Shown piece after piece: positions 37,351 through 47,848 of a stretch of DNA of 64,000 bases (the stretch's first letter is position 1; every line of letters begins with the position of its first letter). The notes beneath the pieces are model-generated. The model saw only the letters and a list, made by a program, of their open reading frames with translations. It searched no databases and had not been told where the DNA came from. The DNA lies in NCBI GenBank assembly GCA_004123355.1, contig SCHM01000003.1:5661058-5725057 (forward strand), given 5' to 3'. Source of the DNA: Amphirosellinia nigrospora. Taxonomy: Eukaryota; Ascomycota; Sordariomycetes; Xylariales; Xylariaceae. Made by a program: the position numbers and the translations under genes.

Positions 37351-40337
37351 TTAGTGCGTAGGTTTGGATATAGGCGCAATAATGCCCTGCTTGATGATGA
37401 CGCGCGGCTTCGTGGCGTCCTGGAATGACTGCTTGGTTAAGAACTCAGGCCCGATGGGCAAACGTAGACTGCGCTCGTACTGTGCTCTGCTCTCGTATTG
37501 ATGAGGTAGTTGGGAGGCGAGATACTTGTCGTTCTGTGCAGATTTTCGTTAGATACGTGCTCCATGAAAGATCATTATGGTGAAGGACGACAAAGAAGAT
37601 GATAGGGATTCGCCAATGAAGGTAAGGAGACGAGAACTAACCTTCTTGACGCGTTTCTCGTTAATTATTGCCCTGTTGTTCTTGAAATCCTGGCGTGCCT
37701 CAGGTTTTACGCCTCTTCTTCGTGAAGAACCTGCGCTGATTCTCGCGTTTCTTGACACCTTCGCCAACCCACTGAAGGAAAAACCGAATGTTAGCACTTC
37801 TGGATTATCCGCCAAGTATGCATTTAATTTTATGGACGATGTTACTTACGGAGCCCCACCCAGGCAACGTCGTCTCAATCATTTTCTCATCATCGTCGGC
37901 GACGGCGGCATCTTTTTCAGCCTGGAACTCGGCCTCGAATACGTCCAAACCTCCAAAAGCTCTTTCGATGAGCTCCTGCTCCCGAAACTGGACAGGCATA
38001 TGTTGCTCTTCGTCGTCTGATGAGTAATCATCTTGTGTCGTATTGCCCTTTTTCTGCGCTTTGGTTTTGGATTTGGCTGGAGCTTGAGGCTGAGCGGATA
38101 TGGCTACAGAGTTGACATCAATCTCCAATACGTCCGTACTTGGCCCTGTCTTTTTGCCCCTTTGTTTTTTTGAAGACCCAGACGCCGTTGGCTGACTCCA
38201 TGCGCCCGCCGTCCGGTTTACATCGTTATCTTGGGGAACTGGGGCTGAAAGAACTTTGGATCGGCTCGTTGTCGGCTGCTGAGGGTTACTTATATCCTCC
38301 TGAGCTTGGTCTGCCTTATCCGTCTTTGTCTTCTTGTTTGGCTTACTAGCCTTGAGTCCGTGCTTGGGGTCATTTGACTGGCCGAACGTCCGTCTGCCGA
38401 CGTCTTCAGGTCCATGATCAGATTCACTTAGATCCTCGGCATCTGAAGCGAGCTCCCGTCTCATATCAGCTATCAGTTCATCGTTCTCCTGCTTCCGTCT
38501 GGCCTCCGCCTTTTTCATAAACTCCATGTTCATGAGTTTTGACTTCGGCTCAGAATCTTCCGCAGCATCAAGTTTCTTGAGTTCTCGTAGAATTTTTATC
38601 CTTTCATCAACGTCAGAATCAGCCGAGTCATCTGAGGCATCAGATTCATCGTCTGAGCCCTTGTTTGTGGATTTTCCTTCGATACGACGACGAAGCTCTT
38701 CATCTCGTCTCGCCATTTCGGTCACTCCCACACGGACGTCCTCATCCCAGGCAGCCCGGCCATTCTTGTTGGCCTGCTTAGCCCACTTGCTCTCCCTATG
38801 TCGAGCACCCATTCTCTCCTCCGCACGCTGACGATCACGAGCCTCTCGTTCTTCCTCACTATCGATTTCGCCGGATGCAGCCATAATCTCTCGCTCTTTC
38901 ATTTCGTCCCTTTCTCTTTGCCTCCTGTGTACACGATGGTAGGCCTTGGATTTGATCTTCTTTATTCGCTTCGCTCTGGCTTCTTCTCTGGATTGAAGCT
39001 CTCTCTCACGACGTTTTTGCTGGAGCATAGCCTTCCTTGAAATGGTTTGGCCATCTTCATCAACTATCACGGCTTTTTTCTTTGGCTCGGCGCTTATGCC
39101 TAGACCGCTTTCCTCCATGATAGCCATGATTGTATTTTCAAGCTCCGTCCCAGCAGTCTTCTGATTGAGTGGCTCAAGCTCGGTGTTGTCGAGGCGCGCT
39201 GCTCCTGTGTCGTGCTGAGGCAGAGGGAAAACAAGACTGGTATCTGTCCTACGCATGGCTTTGACTGTTTCGAGCCAGCGGCCCAGAGACTCGTTGGTTT
39301 TCTCATAGGCAACTTCACGATCGAGTTTCGCTTGTGCCCGTCGCGCTAGGGGAACCTCGAGCTTTTGTTTCTTGGTAGCCCGCTCGTCCTTGGTCATAAG
39401 TTTGAGCGACTTCTTGAGCTCCGAATCCTTTACACTCAAGAGACCAAGTTCTTTGAGGCCAAGCTTTGGTTTCGAAATTGTCTGCACCTCGTCGTCTTTC
39501 CCATTCTTGGCTCCTGCAAACTGGGACACCCATGCGTTGATGCCTGCTTCTTTTTCGTCGCCTTCATCATCCGATTCAACATCGGAGGATTCGTCGCTGG
39601 AGTTTCCGTCTTCGGCATCAGAGTCGTCTTCCCCTTCCTCATCGTCGCCATCTGGCTCATCATCATTATCATCCGACATTGACATGTCCAGGGCATCAGC
39701 GAGATCTATAGCATCGGAGCCAAGCGAAGCACCGTCAGCGTCGCCGATATCTTCGTCTTCGTCGTCTTCGTCGTCATCATCCTACATCCGCAATTAGCTA
39801 TGCCACTAATTGGATTTCTAAGCCTGCGCGTGCCTGGCTTACCTCCTTTGGCTGCTTCTTCTTGTTCTTGCTCTTGTTCTTGTTTTTGCTACCCGGGAAC
39901 TTGAAGTGTGCAAAACGCTCCTCGTCGCTCTCGCCAAAAGCCTCGTCGCTATCAATCTCGGAGTCATCGTCGGAGCCCACCGCATTCACACGCCAAGAGT
40001 TGCCAGAGCTATCACTGCCATATTCGACCTTGTCCTCTCCCTCTCCACCTCGCCTCGCCCCACGGCGCATCTTCCGAGGGCGCTCGTCGTCCTCGTCGTC
40101 ATCTTCGTCGTCATCGTCATCTCGCGCATGCTTCCCGCGCGGTGCACCATCGTCGAGATCCGCGTCGAGCTGGCGATATCGCGGAGTGTGCTTCTGCTGA
40201 TCTCCGACCTCTGCCTGGGCGGCGGCATAGGCGCCTAGAGCTCTGCTATTCGACTTCGCCTTCGACCGCTTGTTCTTTCCTTTGCCGCCACCGTTGGCAG
40301 CGATGAGCGGCCGGCCGTGCGCTTGACGACCAGGCAT
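37351..40337 (-). CDS. UTP14: U3 snoRNP protein UTP14
   Basis: Component of the small-subunit processome; it activates the DEAH helicase Dhr1/DHX37 to release U3 snoRNA from pre-18S rRNA in the nucleolus. Exon 1 (39843-40337) begins MPGRQAHGRPLIAANGGGKG and runs into acidic DDDDEDD and Lys-rich tracts. Exon 2 (37850-39781) holds the conserved body: AWVSQFAGAKNGKD, ETVKAMRRTDTSLVFPLPQ, KKIKSKAYHRVHR and RERMGARHRESKWAKQ-type basic sequence, ending TTLPGWGS. The intron 37772-37849 precedes WVGEGVKKRENQRRFFTKK; the intron 37534-37641 precedes NDKYLASQLPHQYESR. The C-terminus is KPRVIIKQGIIAPISKPTH (stop 37351-37353), a family signature. Exons 1 and 2 (2.4 kb) read through without any frame change, unlike the neighbours. 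The only break seen is in exon 3 near 37705, where GG would need to be GGG. Confidence 0.95.
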
Positions 40338-40885
40338 TGGGGGCTATGGTCGCTTTGTATACTGTGTGGTTAGGCCGCTGGGCGCTTACCACCGAGCTGT
40401 AGTGGACTCGAAATTGCACGACGTCGTCTAAATTCGGAAGGAGTATGATGTATATGCTCGTTCGCTGGAGATAACCTTGAATTCACCATACCGATAAATC
40501 GATTGCTAGAACTTTTCTTATCGCGATAGTGGGGGAGCTTTTATCAGCTCTTTATTTAGTGTCAGCGGGAGGGTGGCCCACTAAAGTCCCAGGATCCACT
40601 CTAACCGACCCTGTTAACGATTTGGATTTTCTAGAATCGCAAGGGCAGGGCGAGACGACGCATCACATCACCTCGGTCGTTAGAGAGGCAGCGACGCACA
40701 AGCGGTGTAATTGCAACCTCACTTGGTCTCTCCATATACGCAGAAGAGCCACACTATAGGATACCCCAATCGAAGAGCGGGTACACTTCAGCGGCTCTAG
40801 ACAAACCGCTGAAAGTAGAAGCGGACAGGAAGAAGCGGGAAAGAGAGGGAGAGAGAAAAGGGAAGGACAACAAAATCATACAAAA
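40338..40885. promoter_or_regulatory. Shared divergent promoter of UTP14 and mL41
   Basis: A gap of 548 bp separates the two divergent start codons. It contains the perfect 10-bp palindrome TATCGCGATA at 40519-40528 and CGATAAATCG just upstream at 40493. Because both genes serve ribosome production, shared control is plausible, but no bound factor is known to me. Confidence 0.5.
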
Positions 40886-41437
40886 ATGCAGCCTACACGA
40901 GCCCTCCTGAAGCAATTCAGGAAATTCCGGCTGACGACCAAAGACATCAACAAGGGTTACTATAAGGGTACGCGCACCGGATCCATGGCCGACATACCAA
41001 GCACGGTGGCTACATAATCGAGTGGAAGAAGGTGCGGACGTATGTCGTGCCCGCCGGCCTCGAGGACTTCAAGGTGCGTTATACCTATCTCATTTTGTTT
41101 TTCTATACCTGGAGATAGCCAGCGGGGTGCATGGTCGGATCGATGAGCTGGGTGATTGGGCTGGTCGCTTCTCTCATGCTCCCAATATAGTAGCTGGGGC
41201 AGAGACAGGCTGGGAAGAAGCGGGCGCGTCAGCAGAGGGAAGATGCGTAGACACACCTCACTAAGTAACCATTGTCGACGGTGTAAATGCTAACCATATC
41301 TCCCTGAGATATAGTTAACCCCCTTCGTCACCGCCAAGATAGAGGCTACGAAGGGCCGTTACGAAGGCTACGAGAAGGGTCCGAGGAGCCCCGAATTATA
41401 TCTAGATCGGTGGAAGGCTGAGAATGGACTGGATTAA
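40886..41437 (+). CDS. MRPL27: Mitochondrial ribosomal protein mL41
   Basis: Protein of the mitochondrial large ribosomal subunit (mL41, yeast Mrpl27), imported into the matrix. Exon 1 (40886-41073) begins [20 protein letters not shown], then [14 protein letters not shown], the conserved family start that also serves as presequence. The next residues should be [20 protein letters not shown], but the frame breaks at ATGGCCGAC, one G short of ATGGGCCGAC (near 40984). The exon ends GLEDFK at 41073. The intron 41074-41314 (GT-AG, GCTAAC branch) is 241 nt, long for this genome. Exon 2 gives [20 protein letters not shown], then [20 protein letters not shown] and a stop at 41435-41437. Length and order match the family apart from that single missing base. 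Confidence 0.94.
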
Positions 41438-41911
41438 GCAACCGGCTCTAAATTTAGAGGATGAGAGGACTCTGATCCCCACTACTGAGTTCACGAAAGT
41501 AAAACGAGTAGTAGTATAGGGGGCAAGTCGCCGTGCCGAAGAATACCAAAGTCAGGAAACAGATATGTTCCTAAAACGGTAGAGCAACCGAGATGTCTAA
41601 CCTAGCTCTGTCGGCACTACCAAACCCAACGATGTCTATCCACAAATGTACTACCATATGGACAAGTACACACACAAGGAATTTAGATGCAATGTATTAC
41701 CATTCCCAATGAGGAAACCTTAGTAACTGAAAGACTTTACGTTACGCATATATACTACAACTATTACGATCGAGGGTATACAAAATAAAAGCTATTCAAA
41801 AAGACCTGGGTATAACGTCTTGCGCTGTGCTTCCTCCTTCTCCTGCCTAAAAAAGACTGGATCGAGGCTTCATTGAGCCTTAGGTAGATTCCTGCGCAGG
41901 TCACAAAGGTC
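41438..41911. other. Convergent intergenic region
   Basis: 3' flanks of mL41 (+) and the hydrolase gene (-). No coding sequence or repeat noted. Confidence 0.6.
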
Positions 41912-44654
41912 TCAATGGTGGGCGTTCTCCACAGCCGGGAGAGGTGTCGTCAGAGGACTGACGGACGCCGATGTCCCCGTCTGTTGGCGTCTTCCGCTTG
42001 GAGTCACTGGCTCACTAGGCAGATCCGATTTGACCTCGTAATACTGGGAGTAGGCACAGTATCCATCTCCGGGCCGAGTGAAGTTGGGTCGCGACACGCG
42101 ACTGGTCCATCGTCGAGGTCAAAGTGATCATACTAGCCGTTTCAGCTTCCTTGTCTAGGCTGAACGGCACAGCAATACCACTGACGATTGGACGTTTCCC
42201 GCGACCCCAGTCGACGGCGGTACATAATTGGGCGAAAGCGAGCTGCTATCTGTACCGACAGTGGCCGGTGGCATCTTGGGGTGCTTTGCCTTCCCGCTTA
42301 GCCATCAGAGTCGCGATGGGAGTGTTTGGATCGACGATGCCGACGTTTGGTTCTCGTCTCGAACAATCTTTGTCCTAGAATGAGTTCGGCTGGTCGCCGG
42401 TCTCTGGCTCGCGACGTCCCGCTCCTGCTCTCGGATCTGAGGGCGAGCGTGCGCCATGGCCTTCTTGTTTCGTAGCGACTTTGACTTCGGGCGCCTTGTC
42501 GGCCTCTTCTTCCCTCTGCATCGTCATCTCATCGTGCTTTGAGCCCCAGAGCGACCATAGGGCGAGACCCATACTCTTCCTCTTTGCCTTGACCGCAAGC
42601 TCACCGGCGACCTTGCGTCGTGCGGCTAGTGCGCTTGGAGGTGGCGTCTCGCCGTCGAACCCCTGGTATCCCGCCATCATCTCCTTAAGGCGTTTCTTGT
42701 GGACTTTAACGCGAACGTTGCTGAAACGGTTATCCACTGACGACGCGCCTCGAGCCACTTCGTAACCGGCCCTTGCTGATAACGCCGACCTCATTCGGAT
42801 CGAGCGTGCATCCGGGAAGCTCGTGGCGGGTTCCAGATGTCTAATGATGCCGTGGCGGCTTACCCGTGCCGGATCATGTGGTTCTTGAACGGTGGCAAAG
42901 GATCACCGGCTTTACCGACATGCTTCCTCAGTCTTTGGCAATTCAGCTTCTTTCTTGCTCAGGGCTGTCGGTTGCTCAGAGTCAGAACCGGAACTGGAGA
43001 TGACGGAAATCTGATCATCATCCAATATATCGATTTCAGTTCTGTGCCGAGCAAGGGCCCACGCTCCAAACTGCGCGATTGACCTGTACATGTGCTTGGC
43101 CGGTCGAGTGAACTAAGTGTGGAGCAAATGGCACAGATCATCCCATACCTGCAGCTGAACGTCGGTTGGCTTGAAACGCGATACCTGCTCTCGTGCAGTT
43201 TCATTCATGTAAACATCTCCAGGGAGGTACTTCTCTGGATCGCACACTTGTGGCGAGGTATATCTGCTCATCTCGAAGAATTTCGCCACCAGTCATGATA
43301 AGCAATGGTGGTAACCCGCCAAGCGAGGGCTGCATAATAGGGCTGACCAATGGATGCGACAATAGTTCATTAGTTGCGTACATCTGACACTTGATTAGCC
43401 CGTAAAGTCATTATTTTACTTGTTTACACCATCTCACCTGAATCTGATCTTTAAGTATGACCTCTTTGCCATCAATATGTATACTAAGATACGTGGTTTC
43501 TGCCCTGCTTTCGATCGGGGCTTTAGCATCTAGATTCTGAGCTTCGGCGAGTTGGCTGAGGTCCTCAGGTTGATGCCGTTCTCTACTGAAGCTTGCTTCG
43601 TCGGTTTCGTATCAGCTTTTTTCAGCATTTGCTCTTTTAACTCAGCATATTCGTCTGCATTTAGCGGCGGCCAGGATTGCGACGGCTTATGATGAAATCC
43701 GTTTGGTGGGATATAATCCAACGGACAGTCGCCGGAAACGCTGGGGAAGCTGTGACTTAAATCAACCAAGGCGAGATCAAGATAGCTCCAGCAGGAAGAG
43801 GAAGGCTCGATCTCTAAGAGTGACGAGCGTACTTAAGACCATGCCGCCACCCGCCGAATCTCCTGCTAGATGATAGTGGATGGATCTTGCGTCTGCAGTA
43901 GGTACAGATATGCAGCCAGACAATCCTGTAAACACATGGGAACGGAAATGGGGTGCCAGGCGGTATCTGGGCGCAAACACCCTGGCCTTGAGCTTCGGGC
44001 ATGTCTCTGCATCTGATATCTGTGCTCATCGACGCTGCCGAAGTAATATCCACCACCGTGGACGTACAGCATGACCGGTTTCCTGATTGCCCGACTTCGT
44101 GCGTTCGTTATAATCCGATCGCATTTCGATCCATTCGGCTTTAAAGGGCTCTGTGGGCGTCTCCATTGCACCAATTCTTCCGCCAACCTTCTTGATCCCC
44201 TCAGGACCCAGCTGCTCTTCCAGAGCATTTGCCGACTCCAGGAGTTTTCCCTCCGGGATCTCAACCTCCTTGACCTTTACCACTGCGGATGAGGGACCAT
44301 TGTGAGGTGAAAGCTTGCAACTCCTCGACTGTGTGTTGAGCCGCAAACGATAGGAATGACTTAATCAGGTGTAAGCCTTCATCGTATGATAAGGGCCGTC
44401 GGTCTTTCTCGTAAAGGTTTTCGGTTGAGGTACTACCGGTCCAGGAAGCGACGCGTTAGCATTGTTTATCAATATTACGGGCCATCGACCAAATCTTTCG
44501 AGCCACAACGTGGCGAAAGGAAACAATCCAGAGCCAGGAACACATAAGCGAATACTAGCTCCGTGTTAGGTGTAAAATCAGGTAACACATACATGTGATA
44601 AGAAAGTCGAAAGGACGGTAGGCGTTACCGCCATAGAAACTGTAGCGGTATCAT
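41912..44654 (-). CDS. HSL-type alpha/beta hydrolase (lipase/esterase)
   Basis: Serine hydrolase of the hormone-sensitive-lipase family, probably an ester or lipid hydrolase; the natural substrate cannot be read from sequence. Signatures are KPVMLYVHGGGYYFGS (oxyanion HGGG, near 44040-44085), LAGDSAGGGMVLSTLVTLRD (nucleophile Ser in GDSAGG, near 43820-43870), ISPWVDLSHSFPSVSGDCPL, GGLPPLLIMTGG-EILRDEQIY (acid residue region, 43260-43330) and VWDDLCH (catalytic His, near 43130). A C-terminal extension typical of fungal homologues reads MGLALWSLWGSKHDEMTMQ and ends VENAHH. The N-terminal part (FATLWLERFGRWPVILINNA) looks membrane-associated. One GT-AG intron lies at about 43384-43440. Many one-base frame changes break it; one example is CGAAAGCTC reading CGAAGCTC. 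The start is uncertain, taken from a Met near 44654. Confidence 0.8.
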
Positions 44655-45367
44655 GATGGCTGAGTTGAGTCTCGAGGACTCCAAGGGCAGCTAGTAAAAG
44701 CAGAACAAAGGCAACCTTTCATATAAGCTTATGTGAGGGATTCGCGATCATCGGTGTAGAGCCAGGCTGGAATAGCCGGGGCTCAACGCATGCCAGAGCG
44801 GTCGACAACATCTAATAATAAGGCTGACGATCCTATCAGGAAATTAAGGGGTGATGTCATTGCCAGCCAACCGAGAGACAAATTAGGCTTAGCAGCATCT
44901 GCCTACTCGCTAGCGCTAGATTCGCATCTCTATTTGTTGCATAGTCTCAATCGACACGTAGGGCCTCAGGAATGGTTGCATTGTAAACAATAAGTTAGTA
45001 TAACTTTCCGCTGATCATTCCCTGTCAAATGTTGAGCATGGTCTTGTTCCGTCCTCAATGCTACGTCATTCCTATGAGCACGGTTTTGCGAGAGCTCCTT
45101 CGGATAACTATCACCTACCCCAGACGAAGCTGTCCCGAATAGGAAATACTGATCCAGGTTCATGCATGCCATATAACCGAGCGGTAAGGATCGGCAGAAT
45201 CACAAGAAGGGCCTTATCTGAAAAAATGCCCTCCATGACCCACGCCGCACTGCGTGTGGGTCGAGAGTTCGAAGTGACCCGGGCAAAAAGTCATTCCTAT
45301 GTCACCTTCGCCTTAGCATTTTACGATCAAATATTCTAACGCAACTAACACCAAACCTCGGTTCAAA
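44655..45367. promoter_or_regulatory. Divergent hydrolase / TSR2 promoter region
   Basis: About 0.7 kb between divergent genes. No recognisable coding sequence or motif beyond ordinary sequence. The hydrolase 5' exon limit is uncertain, so part of the left edge may be leader. Confidence 0.45.
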
Positions 45368-46156
45368 ATGGCTTCGTATTCTGCAGAAGGGCCGTCGCCC
45401 GGTACGTCAATCATCGAATCAAGCTCTCCTATTCCCTTCAACCCAAGTTCCACGGCCATATCTCGAGAACAACCCCACTATCGCATCGCATCTCAAAAAA
45501 GATTCCTGACTAACACTCAACCTTCTCACTCCAGAAACCCGACAGCAGCAATTCGAACAGGGTGTCGCGATATCACTCCACCTATGGCAATCCCTCATAA
45601 TCGCCGTGCAGAACAACTGGGCGGGCCAGACTCATCCGACAAGCGAGACTGGCTAGCGGGCGTCATAGTCGACCTGTTCCCTAGCTTCGTCGACCTAGCC
45701 GCTGCCTCTGCCACAACGAACGGGACGTCGCAAAGTAATACAAAGCCTCAGAACAAAAAGCTCCCCGACGAACCCATCGCAGAGGATATAGAGGAGACCT
45801 CCTGCAAGTCATGTTCGACGAGTTTGAGGCCAATGTCGACGACCAGTCGGAAGCCGAGGTCGCAGACCGCATCATGAAGTGCCGGACCCAGTGCGCCGCG
45901 GGCGACTTCGCGCTCGTCGAGGAGTTGAGGGCACGCTGGCTTGACACCAAGGGCAAGAAGGTCGTGGCACAGGCTGCAGCGGATCCGGACCAAGATACAG
46001 ATTGGGAGAGCGGAAGCGACGATGATGACGACGAGAGCGGCAATGCTGACATTGAAATGGACGATGCGCCGCCTTAGTAGCTGTTGCTCCTAAGGAGAAA
46101 CCCAGCCAGAGATCGACGAAGATGGATTTGAAAAAGTCTCAAGAAAAAAGAGGTGA
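45368..46156 (+). CDS. TSR2: Pre-rRNA-processing protein TSR2
   Basis: Chaperone (escortin) that delivers ribosomal protein eS26 to pre-40S particles and is needed for 20S pre-rRNA processing. Exon 1 (45368-45401) encodes MASYSAEGPSP; the intron 45402-45534 has a CTGACTAAC branch. Exon 2 reads ETRQQQFEQGVAISLHLWQS then LIIAVQNNW, followed in a shifted frame by GGPDSSDKRDWLAGVIVDLF. Another shift leads to LQVMFDEFEANVDDQSEAEV, ALVEELRARW, an acidic tract (SGSDDDDDESGNADIEMDD), and finally LVAVAPKEKP and EIDEDGFEKVSRKKR with a stop at 46154-46156. Four one-base losses are implied: TGGGGC to TGGGC near 45620, GAGGAC to GAGAC near 45795, one near 46073 and one near 46107. If the shifts are ignored the frame stops early at 46077. 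All family blocks are present in order. Confidence 0.93.
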
Positions 46157-46417
46157 TGCACAGTGGAGCAGTACAGACAATTGGTTGCACCGGTAACAAC
46201 ATCCGTTGTGGTCAACAAGGCTCCAGGAATTCAAGGCCTGCGGTAGCGCAAATATACAGAGTCGCGAGGGAAAAGAAGCAGTTACAAGAAGCCCCTGCCC
46301 ATCCAAACATCAAGAAACCTAAAGACGCCCGCGACAACTCCGCAAAACAAAATGTGTTTATATTCGGCCACCTTGCCACTCGCCCGGCCCGAACTTCGGA
46401 TGAGGGCTTCAGCATGT
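46157..46417. other. Convergent 3' flanks of TSR2 and BSD gene
   Basis: No coding sequence assigned. The right-hand part would extend the BSD gene if its frame is read without correction, because its stop codon depends on a GG/GGG run at the very end. Confidence 0.5.
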
Positions 46418-47848
46418 TTACTCCATTCCTCATCGTCGCTGTCCTCTTCATCATCGTCATCGTCATCGTCATCATCACTGTCCTCTTCCTCGTCACTATC
46501 CTCTGCCTTCCGGGATCCTTAGGACTATTGGGTGCCTGACTGGGGTTGCCAGAAGCAGCCACTAGATCGTAACTAGTATCGCTATCGGCCTGTGACTTCT
46601 CGTCATTCGACTTACGAGGCTCGGCAGGCTTTAGAAGTGTTGGCTTGGGTGGGTGAATGGTTGTCGAAGACTCGGTGGAGCCAGGCCTTTGAATCGTCTC
46701 TGCAGCTTGCTAGGAGGGGTTTTGTTGTCTGATTCCTCGTCCGACTCCTCTTCAGAATCCTCATCAGACTCCTCGTCACCCCATCCAATCTCTCTTCCGC
46801 AGATGCGGCTAGATTGCATTGTATGTTAGCGCAAGTTGAATAAATCGCTTACAGGATAATGTAAACCAACCTTTTAGTAGATCCCGACGACGAGCCTCAG
46901 CCGTCTCTATACTGTGTCTCAAGAAATAGTAGCGTTTCCAAAAGTCGGCATAGGGTACCCGGTCCGGAACAAGCTTCTCCATATTAGCCCGTAGCTCAGG
47001 TATTTAGCTAGGTCAGCGCTGATTATCTGTCTTCGCGTCGGCGCCAAAGTCTTTAGCCCACGTTTCAAACTCAGTGGTGGCGGGGTCCTCGGTGAAGCTC
47101 TTCTCGGTGGTATGCAAAACATGTAGTTGGCGTCGTACCGCGAGCTGTGGATCAACGCTTTCCGAGTCATCCTTGCTCTCAAAGCGATTACCACCTCCTT
47201 CCGCATCCGAACTCGCAGGGTTCACGGTGATGGCGTCCCGGAAGAAATCCCGAATGTTCGTGCCGAATTTCAGAGCGCCTCATCCGCCGCATCTTCGGCC
47301 CGTTGAATGTCCCGCAGCCGATTAGCGGCCTCGCTACGTAGACGGGAGATGACGGTCTCGGAATCTTTGTTACCTAAGCATCTTCGGACGATGATCCCGG
47401 AGCCCTCGATGTCGTCGGGTCGTCTCGGCATCTTTATCCTTATCGCCGTCGTCTTGTTCGGCCGGTGGGATGATGCGGGAGCTGTTACCGTCCTCAACGA
47501 GAGAGCGCGGGCTCGCAGGGTGGCGAAGCCCCTCGAGGCATCGGCTCCGAGAGAGTGACTTCCTGGCTTGCTTCGCGGTATACGGACTCGCCCTAATAAA
47601 GTGAAGAGGTCAAGTTAGACTAGAGCCCGTCCCACGTATGATATGATGCCGTACCTGCTTGACTACCTTCTCACGGTGCCGCCGAGCCAGCTTCCCCAGC
47701 TGCTGCTGGAGAAGGCACGGTAGGCCTCCTGGAGATCTTGGTTGAGAGTCGATTCGGGCTTCCTGTCCGAGGACTGGCCGTTGTTGCCCGAGCCGCTATC
47801 ATCCTTGGGGAGGGACTGCTCGACGATGTGATCATATGCGAGATCCAT
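46418..47848 (-). CDS. BSD-domain protein (SYAP1/Dos2-like)
   Basis: Homologue of the SYAP1/Dos2 group of BSD-domain proteins; molecular role unclear. Exon 1 (47655-47848) starts [20 protein letters not shown] and runs to [18 protein letters not shown]. The intron 47593-47654 precedes [10 protein letters not shown]. Exon 2 contains [20 protein letters not shown], then in another frame [17 protein letters not shown]. The BSD domain follows: [38 protein letters not shown], then [19 protein letters not shown] (47100-46880). The intron 46809-46870 precedes a very acidic tail ([20 protein letters not shown]) that ends DSDDEEW. The final residue and stop (E, TAA at 46418-46420) are recovered only if GG at the end is GGG. 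Several other single-base shifts are present. It converges with TSR2. Confidence 0.85.

Noticed and set aside
37577-38020. 147-codon plus-strand frame over the UTP14 3' exons
   Set aside because: Antisense shadow of UTP14; the minus strand gives conserved family sequence and clean introns.
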